NCBI GenBank assembly: GCA_965200525.1
Contig: OZ241368.1
Coordinates: 3,596,001-3,660,000, forward strand
From: JANNPJ01 sp965200525
GTDB taxonomy: Bacteria; Actinomycetota; Actinomycetes; Actinomycetales; Kineosporiaceae
Reading direction: 5' to 3'
Length of the DNA stretch: 64,000 nucleotides
The notes beneath the pieces are model-generated. The model was not told the origin of the DNA. It saw only the letters and a program-made list of their open reading frames with translations, and made no database searches. Numbering within the stretch: the stretch's first letter is position 1; each line of letters opens with the position of its first letter. Both the position numbers and the translations under genes were made by a program. Shown here piece by piece: positions 32,999-40,310 of this stretch.

Positions 32999-34467
32999 GG
33001 GACTGTCCGGGGAACGGTGTAACGAAGTCCGGCCCGACACGCCGAGCGTGAGCGTTTGGCGGGATGGAGCAGGACATGTCCGACATCATCGAAGCCGTGA
33101 CGGGGGACTTGATTACGCCCACTCAGGGCGATGAAACAGATGTTACGACAGTGACTTCCGACGTCGTTGGGGCCTTGCTGGACCGTTCCAGTCAGCAGCT
33201 GCTGGCGCAGGAACTGGTGCGGCAGGCTCGGGGCACGGGGGCTGACCTTGTGGGTTCGGAGGGCCTGCTGGCCGGCTTGACGAAGCTGGTGCTGGAGACC
33301 GCGCTGGAAGCTGAGATGGTCGAGCACCTGGGCTACGAGCCGCACGACCCGGCCGGCAGGAACGGGGAGAACTCCCGCAACGGGCGGCGGTCCAAGACGG
33401 TCCTGACGGGGCTGGGGCCGGTCGATATCGAGGTGCCCCGTGACCGTGAGGGCACGTTCGAGCCGGTCATTGTGAAGAAGCGTCAGCGGCGTCTGGACTC
33501 GATCGACAACATCGTGTTGTCGCTCACCGCGAAGGGTTTGACGACTGGTGAGGTGTCCGCGCACTTCGCTGAGGTCTACGGCGCCAGCATCGGGAAGGAC
33601 CAGGTCTCGCGTATCACCGACGCGGTGATCGCCGAGATGACTGAATGGCAGAACCGGCCCCTCGACCGCGTCTACCCGGTGGTCTTCATCGACGCGATCA
33701 TGGTGAAAATCCGGGACGGGAAGGTCGCTAACCGGCCGATCTACGTGGCGATCGGGGTCACCGTCAACGGTGAACGCGACATCCTCGGTCTCTGGACCGG
33801 GGAAGACTCCACCGCCGGGGAAGGAGCCAAGTTCTGGCAGCAGGTCCTGACCGAGATCAAGAACCGTGGCGTCGAGGATGTCCTCATCCTGGTCTGTGAC
33901 GGCCTCAAGGGCCTGCCTGCCTCGGTCACCAACGTCTGGTCCCAAACCTGGGTCCAGACTTGCGTTGTCCATCTGCTGCGCAACAGTTTTCGGTATGCTC
34001 CTCGTCAGCACTGGGAGAAGGTCGCCAAGGACCTCAAGCCGGTCTACACCGCTATCAACGAGGCGGCAGCCGCAGCGAGGTTCGAGGAGTTCGCCGAGAC
34101 CTGGGGCGAACGCTACCCGGCGATCGTGCGGCTGTGGCGCAGCGCCTGGGCGGAGTTCACCCCGTTCCTGCAGTTCGACGTCGAGATCCGCAGGATCATC
34201 TGCACGACCAACGCCATCGAATCCCTCAACTCCAGATACCGGCGGGCCGTCAACGCCCGCGGGCACTTCCCGACCGAGCAGGCCGCGCTGAAGTGCCTCT
34301 ACCTCGTCACCCGCTCCCTCGACCCCACCGGACGGGGCCGGGCGCGGTGGGTGATCCGGTGGAAACCGGCCCTCAACGCCTTCGCGAACACCTTCGAGGG
34401 CCGGCTCACACCGAGCTCGACCAACTAACAACGCTGGACTTCGTTACACCGGAAATCGGACAGTCCC
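32999..34467 (+). mobile_element. IS256-family insertion sequence
   Basis: Terminal inverted repeats at 32999-33030 and 34436-34467: GGGACTGTCCG, five variable bases, CGGTGTAACGAAGTCC. One intact transposase. The usual 8-9-bp duplication is missing: GTCCCGAC on the left (the IS3 tip) against CCCCCACA on the right. The left end touches the IS3 right end without a base between them. Confidence 0.9.
33064..34428 (+). CDS. IS256-family transposase
   Basis: 454 aa from ATG 33064. The Transposase_mut domain covers most of the length: MVEHLGYEPHDPAGRNGENSRNG, then VVFIDAIMVKIRDG with the first catalytic Asp, LVCDGLKGLPASV with the second, and CTTNAIESLNSRYRRAV with the Glu. No frameshift or stop is seen, so the element may be active. 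Confidence 0.94.
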   Translation: MEQDMSDIIEAVTGDLITPTQGDETDVTTVTSDVVGALLDRSSQQLLAQELVRQARGTGADLVGSEGLLAGLTKLVLETALEAEMVEHLGYEPHDPAGRNGENSRNGRRSKTVLTGLGPVDIEVPRDREGTFEPVIVKKRQRRLDSIDNIVLSLTAKGLTTGEVSAHFAEVYGASIGKDQVSRITDAVIAEMTEWQNRPLDRVYPVVFIDAIMVKIRDGKVANRPIYVAIGVTVNGERDILGLWTGEDSTAGEGAKFWQQVLTEIKNRGVEDVLILVCDGLKGLPASVTNVWSQTWVQTCVVHLLRNSFRYAPRQHWEKVAKDLKPVYTAINEAAAAARFEEFAETWGERYPAIVRLWRSAWAEFTPFLQFDVEIRRIICTTNAIESLNSRYRRAVNARGHFPTEQAALKCLYLVTRSLDPTGRGRARWVIRWKPALNAFANTFEGRLTPSSTN

Positions 34468-34500
34468 CCCCCACAACAAGGTTCCCGAACATCGACAAAC

Positions 34501-34540
34501 GACCTGTGCCCCACCGCAAGCCAACGGTGGGGCACAGGTC
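34501..34540 (-). terminator. Strong terminator hairpin after DUF397
   Basis: Perfect 16-bp stem, GACCTGTGCCCCACCG at 34501-34516 and its complement at 34525-34540, with an 8-base loop. It lies just downstream of DUF397 on the minus strand, and the minus-strand sequence beyond is GTTTGT. It also shields the operon from IS256 transcription. Confidence 0.8.
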
Positions 34541-34556
34541 AAGTGCGGCGAGACAG

Positions 34557-34763
34557 TCAGTCGATCAGATGATCGAAGGTTCCGTTCTTCGCGCCAGCAA
34601 GCCAGTCGGAGAACTGATTCGTGGTGAAGCGAAGGCTTGGACCCTCGCCATGCGCCTTCGTGTCGCGCACCTCAACGGCGTCATCGTGCCGCCGCAGTTC
34701 CACACACTGCCCATTACTCCCCGATGCGCTCGCCTTGACCCACTGTGACGGGTCGGTGGTCAT
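34557..34763 (-). CDS. DUF397 (BldB-like) protein
   Basis: 68 aa. WVKASASGSNGQCVELRRHDDAVEVRDTK and LRFTTNQFSDWLAGAKNGTFD are the DUF397 pattern. These small proteins, related to Streptomyces BldB, pair with XRE/DUF5753 regulators as WhiJ-like modules that affect development or antibiotic production. The ATG overlaps the stop of the XRE gene (ATGA, 34760-34763). Confidence 0.9.
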   Translation of the reverse strand: MTTDPSQWVKASASGSNGQCVELRRHDDAVEVRDTKAHGEGPSLRFTTNQFSDWLAGAKNGTFDHLID

Positions 34764-35575
34764 TGCATGTACTCCTTCAGCGGGACGGACTGCTCGATGA
34801 TGAGGCGAAGGTTCGTACGGTACCGGTGGACAGCTTCGTCGGCCTCGATGTACCGAGCACCAGCGTGGGTCTCAAGGTAAACCACGTCGGGGTGGTCGTC
34901 GTCGCTGTCGAAGGCCAGCACGGTAAACGGACCCTTCATGGCGACGTGTGCACCAGCGTTGAACGGCAGAACACTGACCTGTACGTTGCCCATCTCTGAC
35001 AGCTCAAGCAGACGTCGCTTCTGTTGGGCCATCCCTTCCGCTCCGCCAACCGTACGCGCAAGGGCCCCTTCGCCGAACACAGCCACCACCTCCAAGGGCT
35101 TGACCCGTTCGAACGCGGCCTGCTGGCGACCACCTCGCAGGCGTAATTGCAGATCTGCTGACTCCGCCGACCGTTCCGGGTCAACCTCGATCAGGGCGCG
35201 GTGGTAGGCAGGCGTCTGGAGAAGGCCGTGAATCAGGTCCGGGTCGTACACGTACAACCGGCTAGCAGCGGACTCCAGTTCGACATAGGTCCCGAACCAC
35301 GACGGCATCACCGCGTCGTAGCTCTCCCACCAGCCCTTTTCCGTGGTGTTCCTCGCCATCTCGGCAAGCCGATCCGTAGTCGAGCTATCCGCGTCGTAGA
35401 GACGGCAGAAAGCCCACACGTCGGCCACCTTGACCGGCACGGCCCCGGCTTCGACTCGATGCAGCTTGCTGGTAGAAGCGACTTTGGCTGTCTCCACGGC
35501 GGCCGGCGTCTTTCCCGCTGCCGTGCGCAGAGCCTTGAGCTGACGTCCCAATGACTTGCGGACCACAATCGACAT
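34760..35575 (-). CDS. XRE-family regulator with DUF5753 (WhiJ-like)
   Basis: 271 aa. The N-terminal HTH (LGRQLKALRTAAGKTPAAVETAKVASTSKLHRVEAG, residues about 8-45) precedes the DUF5753 domain (about 85-265; PSWFGTYVELESAA, IHGLLQTPAYHRAL, QVSVLPFNAGAH, VVYLETHAGARYIE). Such proteins are DNA-binding partners of DUF397 proteins. It is translated together with DUF397. The divergent gap to the small-protein operon (35576-35785) probably contains its binding site, but no convincing palindrome was found. Confidence 0.92.
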   Translation of the reverse strand: MSIVVRKSLGRQLKALRTAAGKTPAAVETAKVASTSKLHRVEAGAVPVKVADVWAFCRLYDADSSTTDRLAEMARNTTEKGWWESYDAVMPSWFGTYVELESAASRLYVYDPDLIHGLLQTPAYHRALIEVDPERSAESADLQLRLRGGRQQAAFERVKPLEVVAVFGEGALARTVGGAEGMAQQKRRLLELSEMGNVQVSVLPFNAGAHVAMKGPFTVLAFDSDDDHPDVVYLETHAGARYIEADEAVHRYRTNLRLIIEQSVPLKEYMQ

Positions 35576-35785
35576 GCGGCGATTCTGTCACCGAGCCACA
35601 CGCAGCGCTACACCTGTCGGCGATGGACGCGCTTCGCGGGACTCGCTCGAGGGGACTGTCGGCAAGATTCATTGATCCGAACCCAACGTGACGAGACGCT
35701 TACAGAGGTGAGCCCGGCGGTATCGCCCGAATCGACCCGCCGGGCTCGCCCTCCAAGCCACTCGACGGGGAACGGGGTACACGAG

Positions 35786-36109
35786 GTGGACACGGCAGCC
35801 CATGACATACGAGCCGGGCAGTGGACCGGTGAGCTACTGCTTGATCTGCGCAACGGCCGTGACTGGTCCATCGGCGATGCCGAGGTGAGTGTGCGTCGAG
35901 ATACTGTCGTGCTTCGTCATCAAGGCCGTGGTTTGGCTGTCTTGGATCGAGAGTTGTTCTCTGGCTGGCTTTCTCACGGTAACCCCGAACCGTTGGCCGT
36001 CGACGACGTTGTGTGGCGAGTAGAGCGCGGCGTGACCTTCATGACCGCCGGTGACTCGTGGTACCGCGTTCTACCCGAATCCCTCGCCACGCTCGTGGCC
36101 CGCATCTGA
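35786..36109 (+). CDS. Small protein of unknown function, first of an overlapping operon
   Basis: 107 aa from GTG 35786; the frame is open to a TTG at 35672 (145 aa), without a ribosome site at either place, so the start is uncertain. AGQWTGELLLDLRNGRDWSIGDAEVSV and WYRVLPESLATLVARI suggest a compact beta-rich fold. No family recognised. The stop shares one base with the next ATG (TGATG). It is divergent from the XRE gene. Confidence 0.6.
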   Translation: MDTAAHDIRAGQWTGELLLDLRNGRDWSIGDAEVSVRRDTVVLRHQGRGLAVLDRELFSGWLSHGNPEPLAVDDVVWRVERGVTFMTAGDSWYRVLPESLATLVARI

Positions 36110-36297
36110 TGCGCCCGCACACCGACCACACGGGCGGATTCTGTGCTACATGCGGCACGCCGTGGCCCTGTTCGACCTACCGCCGCACCCTCATAGCTCC
36201 GGCCGCTGACGCCCCGATGGACCAGCCCACGCGGCGGCCGGACTCAAATCGCTCGGTCCCTGCACAGGTTGAACACGATTCAGCCCGCGTTCCCTGA
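36109..36297 (+). CDS. Small cysteine-motif protein (WPC motif)
   Basis: 62 aa from ATG 36109, overlapping the previous stop by one base. The core HTGGFCATCGTPWPCSTYRR has CxxC followed by WPC, a likely zinc- or metal-binding knuckle. The C-terminal half (DQPTRRPDSNRSVPAQVEHD) looks disordered. A related CxxC...WPC arrangement occurs in the protein at 36794. Function unknown; adjacency to the XRE/DUF397 pair is the only context. Confidence 0.6.
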   Translation: MRPHTDHTGGFCATCGTPWPCSTYRRTLIAPAADAPMDQPTRRPDSNRSVPAQVEHDSARVP

Positions 36298-36395
36298 AAA
36301 GCAGAGACCGAGCGGGCCCGGTTCCGCGCCCGCCCACCCCGACCGCGCGGAACCGGGCCATCCCCGCCCACATCGACGACCCGGAGATCTCCGAG

Positions 36396-36797
36396 GTGAA
36401 GACCACACCGCACCCCCACGCACCTCACATCCCCACCCAGCGCACCCCGCACCATGATGGCGTCTACGAGCACCGGACTCCGCTCCGCCGCCACCCGTTT
36501 CTGCTCACCGTTATCACCAATACCGGCCATCTCGAATACGTCACGTTCCTGCTGAACTCCTACGACGCCGTCGAAGCCTGGTGCCTCAACCACCATGCCG
36601 GGACGCTGGATCGTCGTCGTCTCCTGCACTGGCTCACCGGGCCGGCACCGCAGACCGAGCTCACCGACACCCAGTTCGTATTTGCCTGCGACGCGGGAAC
36701 CGGGATCACGCTGACCCTGCCGGGCATCACCCGCCACCGCATCACCCGCCCCGAACGCGACCGGCTCCTCAGCTGGCTGCGGACAGACATCCCATGA
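36396..36797 (+). CDS. Small protein of unknown function
   Basis: 133 aa from GTG 36396. The N-terminus is His/Pro-rich (MKTTPHPHAPHIPTQRTPHH, possible metal affinity), followed by an alpha/beta stretch LTVITNTGHLEYVTFLLNSYDAVEAW and GITRHRITRPERDRLLSWL. No known family. It overlaps the next gene by ATGA (36794-36797). Confidence 0.6.
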   Translation: MKTTPHPHAPHIPTQRTPHHDGVYEHRTPLRRHPFLLTVITNTGHLEYVTFLLNSYDAVEAWCLNHHAGTLDRRRLLHWLTGPAPQTELTDTQFVFACDAGTGITLTLPGITRHRITRPERDRLLSWLRTDIP

Positions 36798-37144
36798 ACG
36801 CTCCACCCGTAGAACCACCGGGCGATGTCGGCCGTCACGCGCGGGAGCTCCTTGCACGAGCAGTCCGTGACTTTCACGAGCGGATTAAGGAGAACTGCTG
36901 GGACTCCCTGGCCGGAGAACTTCTCCAACTCCACAGCCCCCACCTGATGAATCACCGGCCCCCCGAATGCCACGGATGCGACCAGGGCAGCTCTACCCCG
37001 CGCCGTCCGTACTGGCCCTGCACCACCTATACGGCCATCGCTGCCACCGTCCTCAACCTGCCCTCGCGCGCCAACGTCGCCACCACCCTGACCGACCTGG
37101 TCACTGAACGTACTCACCGCTCAGCCCGAAAGTCGCCGCGATGA
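36794..37144 (+). CDS. Small protein with CxxC/WPC motif
   Basis: 116 aa from ATG 36794, with ATGA overlap with the preceding gene. A helical N-terminal part (RHARELLARAVRDFHERIKENCW) is followed by CHGCDQGSSTPRRPYWPCTTY, again CxxC then WPC, and a helical end. The cysteines could bind zinc. No family recognised. It overlaps the next gene by ATGA (37141-37144). Confidence 0.6.
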   Translation: MNAPPVEPPGDVGRHARELLARAVRDFHERIKENCWDSLAGELLQLHSPHLMNHRPPECHGCDQGSSTPRRPYWPCTTYTAIAATVLNLPSRANVATTLTDLVTERTHRSARKSPR

Positions 37145-37551
37145 CCATTAGACGACGCGAACCGGAGCCCCAGCGCATCGCGCGACTTATCGGCGGACCG
37201 GCCGACCGACACACCTGCACCATCCCACCCAAAAGCCGCCAGCTCATGATTACGCTGGTCAGCGGCCAACCCGAAGTCCTCAACCTCGCTCAGCCCGACA
37301 CCGCCCGAGAGATCCTTGACCGCGCCCGAGGCGACTGGCACGCCTACGAGCAAATCCGGGCCCTCCCTGCCGACGAGCACGGCCTGCTTGGATTCCGCCA
37401 CGCGCGCGATCTACCAGCGCCCATCGAGGAGTTTTTGGAATCTATCCAGTCAGCAAACAATGCAGGCGACAGTCACTCGGCGTGGTGGAGCACGCTTGAA
37501 AACCTGCTCTCCGCATACAGGATCGGCCCCGACCCGCCAAGCTCACAATAA
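37141..37551 (+). CDS. Small protein of unknown function, last of the operon
   Basis: 136 aa, coupled to the preceding gene by ATGA. PDTAREILDRARGDWHAYEQIRAL and PIEEFLESIQSANNAGDSHSAWWSTLENLLSAYR are predicted helices; there is no metal motif or membrane segment. Unknown family. GC content falls towards its end, where the low-GC stretch begins. Confidence 0.6.
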   Translation: MTIRRREPEPQRIARLIGGPADRHTCTIPPKSRQLMITLVSGQPEVLNLAQPDTAREILDRARGDWHAYEQIRALPADEHGLLGFRHARDLPAPIEEFLESIQSANNAGDSHSAWWSTLENLLSAYRIGPDPPSSQ

Positions 37552-37642
37552 ATTTCCTCTGTACGAATACACAGGTCACGCGCTCTCGTATCAAGAATGT
37601 CTGAGCCATGCCAAGAAATATAGTGATCCCGCAGTTGGAACA

Positions 37643-37667
37643 TTTGACATGCGGGTAATTAATTAGG
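37643..37667 (+). promoter_or_regulatory. Possible promoter of the low-GC secreted-protein gene
   Basis: TTGACA at 37644-37649, then an AT-rich TAATTAATTAG about 7 bases later. The spacing is too short for a normal -35/-10 pair, but GGAAC at 37637-37641 allows an extracytoplasmic-sigma-type reading. It is the only AT-rich block in the 156-bp gap. Confidence 0.25.
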
Positions 37668-37707
37668 ACGCTCGAATCTCTCTCCCCCCAACGTTCCGGA
37701 GGACAAA

Positions 37708-38523
37708 GTGAATCGTCAACGACGCGCAAGTTTCATGGCGGCAGCATCGCTGGCCCTGACCATCGGGTTGATGGCAAACACAGCTCAAGCTCAGTCCGTT
37801 CCGCTCCCCAGTGCAACCACCGGCACCCCGGCGGGAATCTGGCTTCTCTCAGACACGACCACGTCTCTCGAGGACTCTCTAAATCAGGCAGTCGAGTATT
37901 ACGGCCGCCCAGCTGTCCTTACTGAGCTGGAATCGATGATGCCGGTCGCTCAGAAGAACAGCTTGGCAATGCCCGATCATGCTGCGCAAACTAAGGTTTC
38001 GCCAGCTGAGCTGACCGACCTCATCGACTCCGTCTCCGCGCCCGATGATGCGATTCATCCCAGCAATATCGCGGACAGTTGGCCGATCCGCGGGGCTAAA
38101 GGAAGCGGCAGTACGTACTGGACCGGCATGCCACTGGACTTGGTCGGTGTCTATTGCGGCTCTTCATGCACTCTCACAGACGAGCTCACCATCAGTAGTG
38201 TGAGAACTAACCCCGGAGCTAAGAGCAGCACAGCCAGCTACACGCTGATTTATTCGCCGAATAGCCACAACTTCACGAACATCTTCGTGCGCATGTACGC
38301 GCTCTGCAACTTCGCAGCCAGCGACTGCGGCCACGTGGACACCGTCGGAACTGGGGGCAAGTCGCCCTTCTTGGCCAGCAACTCAGCCATGAACGGGAGC
38401 ACCATTTCCCATGGCTTCCAGTTGTTCGGCCACTTCACCCCCCGCGCACAGACCATCACCGATCAAGCCAAGACCGGGATGGCCAACTGCAACAAGACCA
38501 ACAACGTCTGCAAGTACCCGTAA
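37708..38523 (+). CDS. Secreted protein of unknown function
   Basis: 271 aa from GTG 37708 with GGAGGA at 37699. Signal peptide RRASFMAAASLALTIGLMANTAQAQS, cleaved after AQA near residue 28. The mature part has four Cys-containing spots (YCGSSCTLTDE, LCNFAASDCGHVD, ANCNKTNNVCKYP), consistent with disulfides in an exported protein, and GAKGSGSTYWTGMPLDLVGV as a notable core. No catalytic motif recognised. GC and codon use are lower than the flanks, suggesting horizontal origin. Confidence 0.65.
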   Translation: MNRQRRASFMAAASLALTIGLMANTAQAQSVPLPSATTGTPAGIWLLSDTTTSLEDSLNQAVEYYGRPAVLTELESMMPVAQKNSLAMPDHAAQTKVSPAELTDLIDSVSAPDDAIHPSNIADSWPIRGAKGSGSTYWTGMPLDLVGVYCGSSCTLTDELTISSVRTNPGAKSSTASYTLIYSPNSHNFTNIFVRMYALCNFAASDCGHVDTVGTGGKSPFLASNSAMNGSTISHGFQLFGHFTPRAQTITDQAKTGMANCNKTNNVCKYP

Positions 38524-38582
38524 CGATAGGCGCCTCGACCGATCCATGGTCAGCCGCCTCAATCCCTTGGTAGACTCCAGTC

Positions 38583-39170
38583 ATGACAGCCAAATCTCCC
38601 AACTGGAACCGCTTCAACGAACCGCCAAGCGACGTCATTCCAGGCCTGTCGGACTTGCGCTATAAACTAGTTTCCAGCGCAGACAAGTCGATCGACATCG
38701 GGTCGTTTGAAGTATGGCCGGTAGGAGTGAGGTTTGGTCTTCTGCTTCGAGTCAACCAAGAAGTTTCCGACCTCTCCCCGAGCTATCCGTGGCTCAACGG
38801 TTCCCGCGACTACCAGAGAAACCTGGCTAGTCGCGGGAATCGCGCACATAAGGACTCGCAATCTGAAAACCTGATTGAATCCCAACCGTTCGACGGCCTT
38901 GAACTTGGCGTGTCAATAGGGCACGGAGAGCCAGTATGGGTCTCACCCAACGGCGGATGGTCTCACTCCAAAGATTGGACCATCGAATACTCCGGCGGAA
39001 CCGGATTCCTTGACGGAGGAGAATACAACTGGTGGATTTCACCTCTTCCGGTCAATGTCGAATTCTCATTAGCGTGTCGCTGGAACGCAGTAAACCTCGC
39101 CTCACCATGGGTTGACATCGACACTAACAAGCTCGCGGCCTCCGCCCTGCTATCCACACCAACAAGTTAA
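38583..39170 (+). CDS. Protein of unknown function, low GC
   Basis: 195 aa from ATG 38583. Trp/Gly-rich beta pattern (SWPNGGWSHSKDWTIEYSGG-like region at residues 118-140, and YNWWISPLPVNVEFSLACRWNAV), with no signal peptide and no membrane helices. Codon use contains many A/T third positions and the start has no good ribosome site. It lies 59 bp after the secreted-protein gene, and the two may have been acquired together. Family unknown. Confidence 0.5.
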   Translation: MTAKSPNWNRFNEPPSDVIPGLSDLRYKLVSSADKSIDIGSFEVWPVGVRFGLLLRVNQEVSDLSPSYPWLNGSRDYQRNLASRGNRAHKDSQSENLIESQPFDGLELGVSIGHGEPVWVSPNGGWSHSKDWTIEYSGGTGFLDGGEYNWWISPLPVNVEFSLACRWNAVNLASPWVDIDTNKLAASALLSTPTS

Positions 39171-39689
39171 TGTTCACTCCGGTGCGAGTCGCACGGTGCG
39201 TTTAGAAAGAAGACCATTTACGCCGAGCGGCGGTCAACAGTCACGCTGCTACCGAGTAACTCGGCTCCGCCTCCTGACTCGTTCGACCGACCCCCAGCCG
39301 CTCAGGCCTCGCCAGAACTCAGACCGCCCACCCAACAAGAGCACCCTTCAAGCGGGAGCGGCCAGCTTGGATGTGGTCGGGTCCTGGTGCTCTCGCCGGA
39401 CGGGCACCCCAGGGCTACACCGGGCCGGACAGGGCCGCCGCCATCGTGAGTCACACTCACCCGAGCAGCTCGGGGCGGCCCTGTCCAGCCCGGTGTCGGA
39501 TTACATCTGCCCGCCCGACGAGAGCACCAGGACTACCAGCGGGGTTGGCAGAACAACCAAAATCACCCGCCACCTGTGCCAACGCTGGAAATGAGCAGGG
39601 GCACCATGTAGAAGGCACTTGCTTGCAGGCGGCGGTGATTCCGCCGTGCTACCAGGGCCGGCAATGGTCGACGTCGCAGAGTTTGGCTG
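39171..39689. other. 519-bp stretch with no convincing gene, rich in hairpins
   Basis: Open frames on both strands here overlap one another, have irregular codon use and match nothing recognisable. What stands out is inverted-repeat structure: CCGAG-TAA-CTCGG at 39252-39264, the 153-bp compound inverted repeat at 39381-39533, CCAGC..GTTGGCA paired with TGCCAACGCTGG (39536-39588), and CGGCGG-TGATT-CCGCCG (39630-39646). Confidence 0.7.
39381..39533 (-). ncRNA. Candidate structured RNA (compound inverted repeat)
   Basis: Outer arms 39381-39406 and 39508-39533 (26 bp, 24 matched), a 10/11-base internal loop, inner arms 39417-39439 and 39474-39496 (23 bp, 22 matched), and a branched tip of two hairpins, GTGAGT-CAC-ACTCAC (39446-39460) and CCGAG-CAG-CTCGG (39461-39473). 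All three mismatches are C/A oppositions on the plus strand and become G-U pairs on the minus strand, which favours a minus-strand transcript. A decayed DUF222 gene lies just upstream on that strand. No known RNA family is recognised; a miniature transposable element is the main alternative. Confidence 0.4.
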
Positions 39690-39977
39690 GTTGGCGGCAG
39701 TCCGCGCCGCCCTCGGCGCCAACCGCAACATCAGAGCGAGCTCGTCAGCGGCGAACTCATCCACCCCTCGTAACCTCACCGAATTGGCCGAATTGACCGA
39801 ATTGGTTGGGCGCCGGCGGGCCGGTTCGGCCAGCTCGACCACCAGCCCCCCGTCCAGGACGGCCTTCTCCTGCTCCCACGCCGCCACCTGCTCGGCCAAC
39901 TCCGGATCCGGCACATCCACCGCAAGCACCTGCTCCAACACCGCCCTCCGCAACGGCCCCGCAGGCAAACCGACCAT
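39690..39977 (-). pseudogene. Fragment of a DUF222/HNH (13E12-type) protein
   Basis: From an ATG at 39977 the translation runs LPAGPLRRAVLEQVLAVDV..., PELAEQVAAWEQEKAVLDGG, and VDEFAADELALMLRLAPRAARTA, the N-terminal part of DUF222 proteins that normally continue for 300-400 residues into an HNH nuclease. After about residue 95 similarity stops and no HNH motif follows. A 9-bp tandem repeat (CCGAATTGR, three copies, 39779-39805) is inside. It is a remnant, not a functional nuclease. Confidence 0.6.
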
Positions 39978-40208
39978 GGAGCGAAACCCTGATCTCGTCG
40001 TATCCAAACCCTGGTCACCCCACTCGCGTATCGAACTCCCCAACTCGAACACGTGTGGCAATTCTAACAAGCAAGCAACGCAATCACACTTGTCCACAGC
40101 CCGATAGCGTGACCAATCGCACCGATCCGCCGGCTCACAAAACGGCAGGCCTGCGGATCGGAGAAGGGCCGGGGCGGACCCCCATCTGAGAGTGATTCGC
40201 AACATTGA
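39978..40208. other. Intergenic stretch without a recognised gene
   Basis: Between the DUF222 fragment and the heptamer repeat nothing convincing is coded. The upstream minus-strand frame (to 40205) reads LRITLRWGSAPALLRSAGL..., has no family match and probably extends the remnant by chance. Confidence 0.5.
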
Positions 40209-40285
40209 GTGCCGAGTGCCGAGTGCCGAGTGCCGGGTGCCGGGTGCCGGGTGCCGGGTGCCGGGTGCCGAGTGCCGGGTGCCGA
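40209..40285. repeat. Heptamer tandem repeat, 11 copies of GTGCCGR
   Basis: Eleven consecutive 7-bp units (GTGCCGA or GTGCCGG), 77 bp, ending 25 bp from the stop of the minus-strand membrane-protein gene. Copy number probably varies between strains. It lies outside coding sequence. Confidence 0.92.
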
Positions 40286-40310
40286 CGGGTCGATCGGGCG
40301 GGCCGCCAAG

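Noticed and set aside
34436..34540. CRISPR-like or attachment repeat next to IS256
   Set aside because: The repeats are the IS256 right inverted repeat and a single terminator hairpin; no spaced direct repeats occur.
39112..39796. Plus-strand frames of 141-162 codons over the hairpin-rich stretch
   Set aside because: Mixed codon usage, no ribosome sites, and they run through the compound inverted repeat; no family match.
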